From: Halomonas denitrificans
GTDB lineage: Bacteria; Pseudomonadota; Gammaproteobacteria; Xanthomonadales; Wenzhouxiangellaceae
Assembly: GCA_019800895.1 (NCBI GenBank)
Contig: JAHVKF010000002.1
Coordinates: forward strand, 124,001-188,000
DNA length: 64,000 bases
Direction of reading: 5' to 3'
Position numbers and translations under genes: made by a program. The notes under the pieces are model-generated. The model worked only from the letters and a program-made list of their open reading frames with translations, made no database searches and was not told where the DNA came from. Below are positions 53,677-61,776 of this stretch, one piece after another. The first letter of the stretch is position 1, and the number at the start of each line of letters is the position of its first letter.

Positions 53677-55744
53677 TTCCGCGCGAGGACTCTCGCTGGG
53701 CGCACGGCTGTTCCTCGCCTTCGGCCTGGTGCTGGCCCTGGCCGTCGGCGGCGCGATGCTGGTCAACGTGTGGCTGGTCCGCGACATCGCCACCGACGAA
53801 GTGCGCAGCTCGCTGGCCAGCAGCCAGTCGGTACAGCGCTACTTCCGCGAGCTTCGCGCCCGGCAGCTCGAACTGATCGCCGAACTGATCGCGTCGGACC
53901 CCTACTTCGGCAGCTACGTCGGCGAGGCGATCTCGTCGCCCGACGCCGAGCTGGCGGCACGCTCCGTCGGCGACCTGCTGCAGCAGTCGCGCAACGAGTT
54001 CGATCTCGACGTCGCGATGGTGCTCGACGTCGAGGGCGGCATTCTCGCCCGGACCGATCGCGCTGCCGTGGCCGGCCAGAACGTCGCCGACAACCCGCTG
54101 GTCGAACGTGCCCGCCGTTCCCTGGCTCCCGCCATCGGGCTGTGGTCCGGCGACCAGGCGCTGTACCAGGCCACCGTGCTGCCGATCGCCCGCGCCCGGA
54201 CCGTGGTCGGGTTCCTCGTCGCCGGGATCGCGATCGACGACGAGCTGGCCAACGACGTCAAGCGGATCAGCGGCGCCGACGTGGCCTACCTCGTCGACGG
54301 CAATCCGCCCCGCGTCCTGGCCACGACCCTCGACGTGGCATCGACCGATCGCCTGGTCGCCGAACTGTCCCGGGCCGAGGCCGGTTCCGAAGACGGCCTG
54401 GAGATCGAGATCGGCGGCGACCGCTGGATCCTGCAGCGTGCGCCGCTGCGCGACGACGAGGGCGAGGACTACGGCTCGGCAGTCGCGCTGACCTCGCTCG
54501 ACCAGGAGCTGGCCGCGTACCAGGAAATCCCGCTGCTCGTGCTGATCACCGGCCTGGTCGCCATCGCCCTTGCCCTGCTCCTGTCCTACCTGATCGCGCA
54601 GCGAATCCTGCGACCCGTCCGACGCCTGACCGCAGCGGCCGAAGCCGCGGCCGACGGCGACTACCGCCGCGACGTCGACACGGGCAGCCGTGACGAAATC
54701 GGCCGCTTGTCGCGTGCCTTTTCCAGCCTGCTGAGCACCCTGCGCGAGAAGCAGGACATGGAGGATTACATGGTCGACATGGTGCGGCACGCGCCGCACC
54801 GCGATATCGATTCGACCCGCAGTTCGCGCGTCGACACGGACGCTCCGACGGTCGACTTCGAGAACATCGACAACGACACGCCGATCCAGGACACGCAGCC
54901 GAACACGCCCGCCGCATTCAACCGGGCCGGCGTCGAACGCAAGCTCGGCCGACGCTACCGACTGCTCTCGGAGATCGGCAGCGGGGCGATGGGCGTGGTC
55001 TACCGGGCGGAAGACCGCGATCTCGACGAAGTGGTCGCGATCAAGATGCTCAAGTCGGGTTCGGTGACCGACGAGCGCCTGGAGCAGCTCAAGGGCGAGC
55101 TGAAGCTGGCCCGACGGATCACCCACCCCAACGTGCTGCGGACCTATGACTTCGGCATGGCCGAGGATGCGCCGTTCATCTCCATGGAATACGTCGACGG
55201 CCTGACCCTGCGCGAACTGCTTTCACGCCGGGGCCGCTTGCCCTACGGCGCCGCGCTACGGATCGCTCGCCAGCTCTGCGCGGGCCTGGAGGCGGTGCAC
55301 GAGGTCGGCGTCCTGCATCGCGACATCAAGCCGGGCAACATCATCCTCGAGCCGCGCGGCAACGCCAAGCTCATGGACTTCGGCATCGCCCAGCAGAACC
55401 GGGCTGCCATCGATCCGCAGGACTACGACCTGGTGACGGGCACGCCCGAGTATCTTTCGCCCGAGCAGCTGACCGGGAAGCCGCCGAGCGTGCGGTCCGA
55501 CATCTACGCGCTGGGCGTGGTGTTCGAGGAGCTGTTCACCGGCGGCATGCCGTTCAAGGGCACCAACTCGATGCAGGCCGCGGCCGCCCGTCTGGACATG
55601 GACCCGATCCCGCCGTCGCACCACTGGCCCTCGATCCCTCCGGAGCTGGACGCCATCATCCTGCGCTGCCTGGCGCGAGACCCCGACGAGCGCTACCCGG
55701 ATGCGGAGAGCCTGTACAAGGACCTGGCCACGCTTCGAAGCTAG
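53660..55744 (+). CDS. transmembrane Ser/Thr protein kinase with extracytoplasmic sensor
   Basis: This 694-residue protein has a membrane helix at about residues 18-40, an extracytoplasmic Cache-like sensor (41-290), a second helix (293-320) and a HAMP linker (RPVRRLTAAAEAAADGDYRR). The PknB-type kinase domain spans about 431-694. Its glycine loop is IGSGAMGVVYRA, the lysine is in VAIKML, the catalytic loop is LHRDIKPGNI, the metal motif is LMDFGIA, and GTPEYLSPEQ closes the activation segment, so it should be active. The GTG start at 53660 has GGAGGG 3 nt upstream, a short spacing, and overlaps the cupredoxin gene by 17 nt, so the sensor is likely co-expressed with the barrel and copper protein. 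Confidence 0.9.
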   Translation: MTPTADSARGLSLGARLFLAFGLVLALAVGGAMLVNVWLVRDIATDEVRSSLASSQSVQRYFRELRARQLELIAELIASDPYFGSYVGEAISSPDAELAARSVGDLLQQSRNEFDLDVAMVLDVEGGILARTDRAAVAGQNVADNPLVERARRSLAPAIGLWSGDQALYQATVLPIARARTVVGFLVAGIAIDDELANDVKRISGADVAYLVDGNPPRVLATTLDVASTDRLVAELSRAEAGSEDGLEIEIGGDRWILQRAPLRDDEGEDYGSAVALTSLDQELAAYQEIPLLVLITGLVAIALALLLSYLIAQRILRPVRRLTAAAEAAADGDYRRDVDTGSRDEIGRLSRAFSSLLSTLREKQDMEDYMVDMVRHAPHRDIDSTRSSRVDTDAPTVDFENIDNDTPIQDTQPNTPAAFNRAGVERKLGRRYRLLSEIGSGAMGVVYRAEDRDLDEVVAIKMLKSGSVTDERLEQLKGELKLARRITHPNVLRTYDFGMAEDAPFISMEYVDGLTLRELLSRRGRLPYGAALRIARQLCAGLEAVHEVGVLHRDIKPGNIILEPRGNAKLMDFGIAQQNRAAIDPQDYDLVTGTPEYLSPEQLTGKPPSVRSDIYALGVVFEELFTGGMPFKGTNSMQAAAARLDMDPIPPSHHWPSIPPELDAIILRCLARDPDERYPDAESLYKDLATLRS

Positions 55745-56130
55745 AACAGCGCCAGCACCATCAGGCCGACCGATGCACCGAACCCGACCACCCACGCGAT
55801 GCTGCGCAGCGCGTGGAGATCGGCGAGATAGCAGGCCGTGTAGACCACGCGGGCGATGACGAAGGCCAGCGCCAGGCCGGTCAACCACGAACCCGTCGCC
55901 CCGGACAGCAGGGCCAGGAGCACGCCGGCGGCGAACACCGGGAAGGCCTCGATCATGTTCTGGTGCGAGGCCAGTGCGCGGGCACCGAAGCCCGTCAGGC
56001 GCGCCTGCTGCTGGCGCGGGTTGCGATTGTCGTAGCCGCGTCCCTCCTTCGACATCGCCCATGCGAGCGGAACCTTGGTCAGAACGATCATCAGCGCGGC
56101 GGCGATCAGGCAGTACACGGCAACGGTCAT
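55741..56130 (-). CDS. MAPEG family membrane protein
   Basis: This 129-residue integral membrane protein is of the MAPEG superfamily (membrane-associated proteins in eicosanoid and glutathione metabolism). The family signature is visible as RNPRQQQARLTGFGARALAS followed by HQNMIEAFPVFAAGVLLALL; four hydrophobic segments cover nearly all of the protein. In bacteria the substrates are mostly unknown. I chose the ATG at 56130 because the first membrane helix starts there and AAGGA lies upstream. It is convergent with the kinase gene; the two stop codons share the palindrome CTAG at 55741-55744. Confidence 0.85.
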   Translation of the reverse strand: MTVAVYCLIAAALMIVLTKVPLAWAMSKEGRGYDNRNPRQQQARLTGFGARALASHQNMIEAFPVFAAGVLLALLSGATGSWLTGLALAFVIARVVYTACYLADLHALRSIAWVVGFGASVGLMVLALF

Positions 56131-56236
56131 CGGAGAATTCCTTCGGCTCGACGTAGCGCAGGACTCTAGCACCTGCCTTCACCCCTCGCTCGAACGACCG
56201 CGTTACGCTCCCCCGACGAAATCGCGGGCCTGGTAT

Positions 56237-56833
56237 TTGACGATTCCACCATCACGATCCGAACGGGACGGCGACATCGAGGGCCTGCTGCACCGGATTG
56301 CCGCGCGCGACCGCGGGGCGTTCGAGGCCCTTTACGGCGCTACCGCCGGTCGTATACTCGCCATCGTCCTCCGGCTCGTGCGCGATCGCGCCAGCGCCGA
56401 AGACGTACTTCAGAACGTGTTCGTCAAGGTCTGGAATCGATCGGATCGTTTCGACGCCCGGCGCGGCGACGGCATGGCGTGGCTGGCGACGATGGCGCGA
56501 AACGAGGGTATCGACTGGTTGCGCAAGCATCGTCGCGACGCACCCTCGGCGCACGACCCCGACGAGTTGACCGCCGGGGCACCGAGCCCGCTGGCCGCCG
56601 CCGACCGCGCGGCCAGCCGCAGCGCCTTGACCGAGTGCCTGACCGCGCTTCCCGAGGTCCAGCGCTCGTGCATCCGCCTTGCCTTTCTCGAAGGCCTGAC
56701 CCACGGCGACCTGGCAGCTCGACTGGCCGCGCCGCTGGGAACGGTAAAGGCACGCATCCGCCGCGGCATGGCACGACTGAAGCGTTGCCTGGAGGGCACC
56801 GTGGACGGCAATGGAGGCGCCGATGAAGCTTGA
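56237..56833 (+). CDS. ECF RNA polymerase sigma factor
   Basis: This 198-residue protein is a sigma-70 family ECF factor. Region 2 is visible as RDRGAFEALYGATAGRILAI, DVLQNVFVKVWNRSDRFD and MAWLATMARNEGIDWLRKHR. Region 4 is CLTALPEVQRSCIRLAFLEG then TVKARIRRGMARLKRCLEG. It resembles the SigK/RpoE-like factors that pair with RskA anti-sigma proteins. No ATG is present close to the conserved start; I propose the TTG at 56237, although the ATG at 56075 (inside the MAPEG gene) is in frame. The gene overlaps the anti-sigma gene by 11 nt, so the pair is translationally coupled. It probably controls itself and the DUF4331/TPR genes downstream. Confidence 0.88.
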   Translation: MTIPPSRSERDGDIEGLLHRIAARDRGAFEALYGATAGRILAIVLRLVRDRASAEDVLQNVFVKVWNRSDRFDARRGDGMAWLATMARNEGIDWLRKHRRDAPSAHDPDELTAGAPSPLAAADRAASRSALTECLTALPEVQRSCIRLAFLEGLTHGDLAARLAAPLGTVKARIRRGMARLKRCLEGTVDGNGGADEA

Positions 56834-57566
56834 CGCCGAAACCCGAAGCCGGATCGCCGCCGAATACGCCCTCGGCACCTTGCGCGGCGGCGCACGCCGG
56901 CGCTTCGAGGCGATGATGCGCGACGACGCGGACCTGTGCGCCGAAGCCCGGGCGTGGCACGAGCGCCTGCTCGCGTTGTACGCCGAGCTCCCCGACGAGG
57001 TGCCGTCCGCGGCGTCGTGGACACGAATCCTGGCCCGCACCGGCCTGCTCGACAACGCACCGACCGGGCCCCGAGTCGGGCTCTGGAACCGCCTTGGCCT
57101 GTGGCGCGCGGCGACGGCATCCCTGGCCACGCTCCTGGTCGCCGTTCTCGTGCTGCCCCGCCCCGATACGGACCGGGTTCCGACCGGCGATCCGGTGTCC
57201 GACCAGGTGACCGTGCCGACCGGCGAAACGCCGCGTACGCTCGTCCTCGTGCTCAGCGACGAAGATGCCCGGGCCGGCTGGGTGATGACCGCCGAACGCG
57301 GCGATCTCGCCGCTCGACCGGTCCGCGAGCTGGCCGCGCTGGACGACCGTTCCTACCAGCTGTGGCTGATTCCGCCGGGCGAGTCGCCGCGCTCCGTCGG
57401 CCTGATCGATCCGCAGCGCTCGAGCGCGTTCGAATTGCCGACGGAGCTGGAGACGCTGCTGGCGCCCGGCACCACGCTGGCCGTGTCGCTCGAACCGCTG
57501 GGCGGTTCACCCACCGGCCAGCCGACCGGTCCGGTGCTGTTCAGCGGACAGGTGCTCGAACTGTAG
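56823..57566 (+). CDS. RskA-like anti-sigma factor
   Basis: This 247-residue single-pass inner-membrane protein should hold the upstream ECF factor inactive. The cytoplasmic part has RSRIAAEYALGTLRGGARRR, typical of the anti-sigma domain without zinc ligands. A membrane helix lies at about residues 98-116 (RAATASLATLLVAVLVLP). The periplasmic RskA domain has SYQLWLIPPGESPRSVGLID and ends PTGPVLFSGQVLEL. The ATG at 56823 follows GGAGG by 4 nt and overlaps the sigma gene. RskA-type proteins are usually inactivated by regulated proteolysis; no protease gene is in the window. Confidence 0.9.
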   Translation: MKLDAETRSRIAAEYALGTLRGGARRRFEAMMRDDADLCAEARAWHERLLALYAELPDEVPSAASWTRILARTGLLDNAPTGPRVGLWNRLGLWRAATASLATLLVAVLVLPRPDTDRVPTGDPVSDQVTVPTGETPRTLVLVLSDEDARAGWVMTAERGDLAARPVRELAALDDRSYQLWLIPPGESPRSVGLIDPQRSSAFELPTELETLLAPGTTLAVSLEPLGGSPTGQPTGPVLFSGQVLEL

Positions 57567-57582
57567 GAAAAAAATATGTCCC

Positions 57583-57606
57583 GGGTGCATCCAGATCCGC
57601 ACCCGC
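57583..57606 (+). promoter_or_regulatory. hairpin after the anti-sigma gene
   Basis: CGGGTGC (57583-57589) and GCACCCG (57600-57606) are perfect arms with a 10-nt loop. An A-rich run (GGAAAAAAATATG) lies just before it. With the next hairpin it fills the 102-bp gap before the DUF4331 gene and may be part of a promoter or leader. Confidence 0.45.
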
Positions 57607-57625
57607 TTCGTAAGGCTTCGTGAAC

Positions 57626-57643
57626 GCCCCGCATTCGGGGCGC
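57626..57643 (+). promoter_or_regulatory. hairpin in the leader of the DUF4331 gene
   Basis: CGCCCCG (57626-57632) and CGGGGCG (57637-57643) pair around CATT, 25 nt before the DUF4331 start. There is no T-run. It could stabilise or attenuate the transcript. Confidence 0.45.
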
Positions 57644-57668
57644 CTCTCCCAACACGGAGCACCATCTA

Positions 57669-59120
57669 ATGAACCATCCCATCCTCAAGCTCGGTGCCGC
57701 GTTCGGCCTGGCGGCCGCCCTCGCCTTGCCGAACGCCGCCTCGGCGGCCGACCACCTCGATTCGCCGCTGGTCCGCAACGATCCGGCCGCCGACATCAAC
57801 GACCTGTTCGCCTTCATCAACCCGAACGACGCCGATGAGCTGATCCTGGCCCAGACCGTCGTCCCGGCCGCCGGCGTGGGCGCCCGTTTCTCGGACGCGG
57901 TCGAATACAGCTTCCACATCGACAACGGCATGGGCTCGATCGAGCTCACCTGCACCTTCTCCGGCAACGGAGCGCGCGTGGCCTGCACCGGCCCTGACGG
58001 ACTGGCTGCAGCCGGCCCGATCAACCAGACCCACGGCGGCACCGGAATGCGCGTGCACGCCGGGCGCTTCGACGACCCCTTCTTCTTCGATCTCGTCGCC
58101 TACATGGAGACGGTCGACACGTTGATGCCGCAGTTCACGATGCCGGGCGACGACTTCTTCGCCGACCTCGGCACGCTGGCGATCGTAGTCGGCATCGAAT
58201 CCGACCGGGTCTCCGCTGCGGGCGAGGCGCCCGTTCTGAAGGTCTTCTCGACCACCACCCGCACCGCCGGCACCGGCATCCAGTCCGGCTTCAGCGGCTC
58301 CTGGTTCCAGCCGGAAAACAGCGGTCACGGGGTGACCGTGCAGGTGCTCGAAGGCACTTCGCCCTCGGCCGCCGATCGCCTCTATGCGATCTGGAACGTC
58401 TACGACAACGAAGGCAATCAGGCCTGGGTCTACGGCGTCGGCGAGATCGACGGGAATGCGTCGACGTTCGAGGCATTCATCACCGCCAACGGCGCGTTCC
58501 CGCCCCTGTTCGGTGGCGGCCAGCCCGACGTCCGGCCCTGGGGAACGTTGACGCTGCGCTTCGACTCCTGCTCCGCCGGCGAGCTCGAGTACTCGACCAA
58601 CGCCAGCGGCTTCAACGCGATCGGCACGATCGAGCTGACCCGCCTGACGTCGATCAAGGACCAGGACTGTGCACTGCTGACCGGCGGAGCCATCGACCGG
58701 ATGGGCCGGCCGGCGATCAACACGGCGCTGATCGACCTGCTCCAGGACACGGGACTGACCGATGTCTACAACAGCACCCACGATCCGATGGACTGGGGCC
58801 AGTTCACCGGCGAAATCCAGGCCAATCTCGAAGCCCTGGATACGCTGGACGGTGAAACCGGCAACGCCTTGCTGCCAGCCGCCGACCTCGCGGGCGTTCT
58901 CGTCGACGACCGCCTGGTCATCGATGTCTCGGTGCCGGCCTGCGACGCCTACCTCGCGGTCGAACTCGGCGTGGCCGGCCAGTGCGGCGGCCGGACGCTG
59001 TCGCGCGACGTCATCGACGACACGCTGGGCGCCACGGTCGGACCGGGCGTCAGCGACAACGTCGGCTTCAGCAGCCCGATCCGCAATGACTTCCCGTTCC
59101 TCGGCGAACCCGGCTCGTAA
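57669..59120 (+). CDS. DUF4331 family exported protein with inserted domain
   Basis: This 483-residue protein has a signal peptide (KLGAAFGLAAALALPNAASA|ADHLDSP). ADHLDSPLV and DINDLFAFIN mark the DUF4331 family, exported proteins often encoded beside ECF sigma/anti-sigma genes. The DUF4331 sequence runs to about residue 205 and resumes near residue 337 (GGAIDRMGRPAINTALIDLL). Between them sits a different beta-rich domain (SGSWFQPENSGHGVTVQVLE, RLYAIWNVYDNEGNQAWVYG, IELTRL) that I recall as a stand-alone domain in secreted Xanthomonadales proteins. The C-terminus (SRDVIDDTLGATVGPGVSDN) is again typical DUF4331. The biochemical role is unknown. Confidence 0.88.
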   Translation: MNHPILKLGAAFGLAAALALPNAASAADHLDSPLVRNDPAADINDLFAFINPNDADELILAQTVVPAAGVGARFSDAVEYSFHIDNGMGSIELTCTFSGNGARVACTGPDGLAAAGPINQTHGGTGMRVHAGRFDDPFFFDLVAYMETVDTLMPQFTMPGDDFFADLGTLAIVVGIESDRVSAAGEAPVLKVFSTTTRTAGTGIQSGFSGSWFQPENSGHGVTVQVLEGTSPSAADRLYAIWNVYDNEGNQAWVYGVGEIDGNASTFEAFITANGAFPPLFGGGQPDVRPWGTLTLRFDSCSAGELEYSTNASGFNAIGTIELTRLTSIKDQDCALLTGGAIDRMGRPAINTALIDLLQDTGLTDVYNSTHDPMDWGQFTGEIQANLEALDTLDGETGNALLPAADLAGVLVDDRLVIDVSVPACDAYLAVELGVAGQCGGRTLSRDVIDDTLGATVGPGVSDNVGFSSPIRNDFPFLGEPGS

Positions 59121-59191
59121 GGTTTGCCCACGCCCAACTTCGCGCGCCGGTGCCGCCGGCGCGCTTTCCCTTCGTCTCCAGGAGATGGACC

Positions 59192-60445
59192 ATGCAATCT
59201 GCCTTATCGAAACGTCTCTACGCCGCGCTGGCCCTCTTGATCCTCGGCGCTGTTCCCGCTTCGTTCCTGCTCCATGCCGACGGCGCCAAGGCCAGCCCCG
59301 AGGCGCGGGCCGTCGTCGAGGCGTCCGGCGAAGCGGCGCACCCGGCCTACCCCTCGACGGTTCGCCAGCAGCCAACCACCTCGGGCGAGGTGTACCGCGC
59401 CAACCTGGATGCGCGCATCGATTCGCTGACCGCCCGCCATGCCGCGGATCCCGGCGGACCGGCCTCGGCAACGCTGGCCGCACTTCATTTCCACCGCTTC
59501 AAGGTGATCGGGCGCGTCGATGACCTCGACCGCGCACTGGCGATCGGCAACCAGCGTCTCGAAGTCGATCCCGACGATGGACGGGCCCGCCGGGTGCGGG
59601 CGCACATCCTGGCCGGAATGCACCGCTTCGATGATGCACGAAGCGATCTCGAGCACGGCGATCGCCCGTCGGACGGTCTGCAGCTGCAGATCGCGCTGGC
59701 GACGGGCAACTATGCCGCGATCCGGAGCGAGTTCGACGCGATCCTGCAGCCGACTGACGATTTCTACCGCACGGTGCTGCGCGGCAACCTCGCCATGCTG
59801 AACGGCCGCCTCGATACGGCCAGCGTCCTGTTCCTGCGTGCCCAGCAGATGTACGACGACAGCAACCCGTACCCGCTGGCCTGGCTGCACACCCAGCAGG
59901 GCATCGCGCTGCTGAGATCCGGAGACTGCACGAACGCAAGCCGCTTCTTCGCCGCCGCCGTCGATCGACTGCCGGACTATTATCTCGCCGTCGAGCACCT
60001 GGCCGAATGCGAGCGACGACTGGGGGACATCAGTTCGGCCCGGAAGCGCTACCGCAAGGTCATCGCGCAGACCGGCCAGCCCGAGTTCATCGGCGCCCTC
60101 GCCGACCTCGAGCGGGATGCCGGCCACGGCGAGCTCGCCGATCAGCTCGACGCCCGCGCCGAACGGGAGTGGAACCGCCTCCTTCAACGCCACTCGCTGA
60201 CCTTCGGCGACCACGCCGTCGACTTCTTCCTCGAGCGCGGCCAGCCCGAGCGGGCCCTGGTCCTGGCGCGGGAGATGCTCGAACGTCGACGGGACGTGCT
60301 CAGCCTGGCCCTGCACGCCCGCATCGCATTCGAGAACGATTCTGCAGAAGAGGGCTGCCGTTCGATCGCCGCGATCGAGGCGACGGGCCTGACGCCCCCC
60401 GAGCGTTCCGAGCTCGAGCCGCTGGTCGCTCGCTGCAGCGGCTGA
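59192..60445 (+). CDS. exported or membrane-anchored TPR protein
   Basis: This is a 417-residue protein with an N-terminal hydrophobic segment (LYAALALLILGAVPASFLLH) and then helical repeats of TPR type. LDRALAIGNQRLEVDPDDGR, FDDARSDLEHGDRPSDGLQL and CTNASRFFAAAVDRLPDYYL are repeat units. It should be a periplasmic scaffold or interaction protein. The ATG at 59192 has AGGAGA 6 nt upstream. It follows the DUF4331 gene by 71 nt and completes the sigma/anti-sigma/DUF4331/TPR group, an arrangement I recall for this DUF4331 context; the group function is not known. Confidence 0.82.
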   Translation: MQSALSKRLYAALALLILGAVPASFLLHADGAKASPEARAVVEASGEAAHPAYPSTVRQQPTTSGEVYRANLDARIDSLTARHAADPGGPASATLAALHFHRFKVIGRVDDLDRALAIGNQRLEVDPDDGRARRVRAHILAGMHRFDDARSDLEHGDRPSDGLQLQIALATGNYAAIRSEFDAILQPTDDFYRTVLRGNLAMLNGRLDTASVLFLRAQQMYDDSNPYPLAWLHTQQGIALLRSGDCTNASRFFAAAVDRLPDYYLAVEHLAECERRLGDISSARKRYRKVIAQTGQPEFIGALADLERDAGHGELADQLDARAEREWNRLLQRHSLTFGDHAVDFFLERGQPERALVLAREMLERRRDVLSLALHARIAFENDSAEEGCRSIAAIEATGLTPPERSELEPLVARCSG

Positions 60446-60499
60446 CGGGCCGGCGCGCGCACGGTCGATCCCGGCATCCCGTGCCGTAGACTCCGAGGG

Positions 60500-61615
60500 A
60501 TGGATACAGGCCTCCTGAACGGTGGCGGGACGCTCGTCGTCAAGGTTGGTTCGTCGACGCTGATCGACGAACGCGGCCGTGTCCGGGAGCGGTGGATGGG
60601 CGCATTGACCGAGCGCCTTGCAGCCCGGACGGGGCCCGTCGTGATCGTCTCCTCCGGCGCGATCGGCCTGGGCCGGGTCGCGTTGGGCATCGAGGGTCGC
60701 CCCGGCTCGCTCGCCGAGGCGCAGGCCGCCGCGGCCGTCGGGCAGATCGAACTCGCCCGCCGATGGCGCGAGGCCTGGGAGCAGTGGGGCCGGACCGCCG
60801 CCCAGGTGCTGCTCACGCTCGGCGATCTCGAGGACCGGGGGCGCTTCCTCAATGCGCGCGACACGCTCGAAACCCTGCTGGCCCGGGGCGTGGTTCCGAT
60901 CGTCAACGAGAACGACACGGTGGCCACTTCCGAAATCCGCTTCGGCGACAACGACCGGCTGGCCGCCCGGACCGCGCAGCTGGTCGGTGCGGACCTGCTG
61001 GTCCTGCTCAGCGACGTGGCCGGGCTGTTCGACGCCGATCCCCGCACCACCCCGGAGGCGCGTCGCATCATCGAGGTCGACCGGATCGACGACCGCATCG
61101 AGACGCTGGCCGGGCCGGCGGGCTCCACCGGCTTCGGTACCGGGGGCATGGTGACCAAGCTGGCCGCGGCGCGAATCGCGACCGAGGCGGGATGTCCCGT
61201 ACTGCTGACGCTGGGCCGGACCGACGATCCGTTCGGCGAGGTCGAAACCGGCCGTGCAGGGACCTGGTTCCACCCGGTCGACCGGCCACTGAACCGGCGC
61301 AAGCAGTGGCTGCGCGGTCTGCAGAATCACGCCGGGACCTTGCTCATCGATACCGGCGCCGCCGAGGCGCTGGCGCGCGGTGCAAGCCTGCTGGCCAGCG
61401 GGCTGGTCTCGGTCGAGGGCCGCTTCGAGCGCGGCGCGCTGGTCCGGGTCACCACCGGCGCTACGGTGATCGCCCAGGGCCTGACGGCCTACGCGTCGAG
61501 CGACCTCGAGCGCATCCGGGGCCGGCAGAGCAGGGAGTTCGCCCGTCTCCTCGGCCATGCGGGACGCGGCCCGATCGTGCATCGCGACGACCTGGTGCTG
61601 TTCGCCGCCAGCTGA
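60500..61615 (+). CDS. proB: glutamate 5-kinase, first copy
   Basis: This 371-residue enzyme phosphorylates glutamate in the first step of proline synthesis. The amino-acid kinase domain shows LVVKVGSSTLI, VIVSSGAIGLGR, FLNARDTLETLL, PIVNENDTVATSEI, FGDNDRLAARTAQL and GFGTGGMVTKL. A C-terminal PUA domain follows (KQWLRGLQNHAGTLLIDTGA ... GPIVHRDDLVLF), so it is full length. A TAGACT -10-like hexamer ends 8 nt before the ATG and GAGGG abuts the ATG, so the message may be leaderless or nearly so. A second, closely similar gene follows after 161 bp. Confidence 0.94.
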   Translation: MDTGLLNGGGTLVVKVGSSTLIDERGRVRERWMGALTERLAARTGPVVIVSSGAIGLGRVALGIEGRPGSLAEAQAAAAVGQIELARRWREAWEQWGRTAAQVLLTLGDLEDRGRFLNARDTLETLLARGVVPIVNENDTVATSEIRFGDNDRLAARTAQLVGADLLVLLSDVAGLFDADPRTTPEARRIIEVDRIDDRIETLAGPAGSTGFGTGGMVTKLAAARIATEAGCPVLLTLGRTDDPFGEVETGRAGTWFHPVDRPLNRRKQWLRGLQNHAGTLLIDTGAAEALARGASLLASGLVSVEGRFERGALVRVTTGATVIAQGLTAYASSDLERIRGRQSREFARLLGHAGRGPIVHRDDLVLFAAS

Positions 61616-61645
61616 GGCCGCGGCGCACCCGAAGCCACCGACGAC

Positions 61646-61678
61646 GGGCCCGGGTCCATCGGTCCGGAGACCGGGCCC
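61646..61678 (+). terminator. hairpin between the two glutamate 5-kinase genes
   Basis: GGGCCCGG (61646-61653) and CCGGGCCC (61671-61678) are perfect arms with a 17-nt loop, 31 nt past the first stop. No T-run follows. It may attenuate readthrough from the first into the second proB copy. Confidence 0.5.
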
Positions 61679-61776
61679 GGCCCGATCTCGCCGCCCGCCC
61701 TTGAAAAACCGGACCCGCCCCTCAATGCCTTACGGTTGGCCGCATTCCTGCTGTACGCAGTACCCCTTCCAACACC

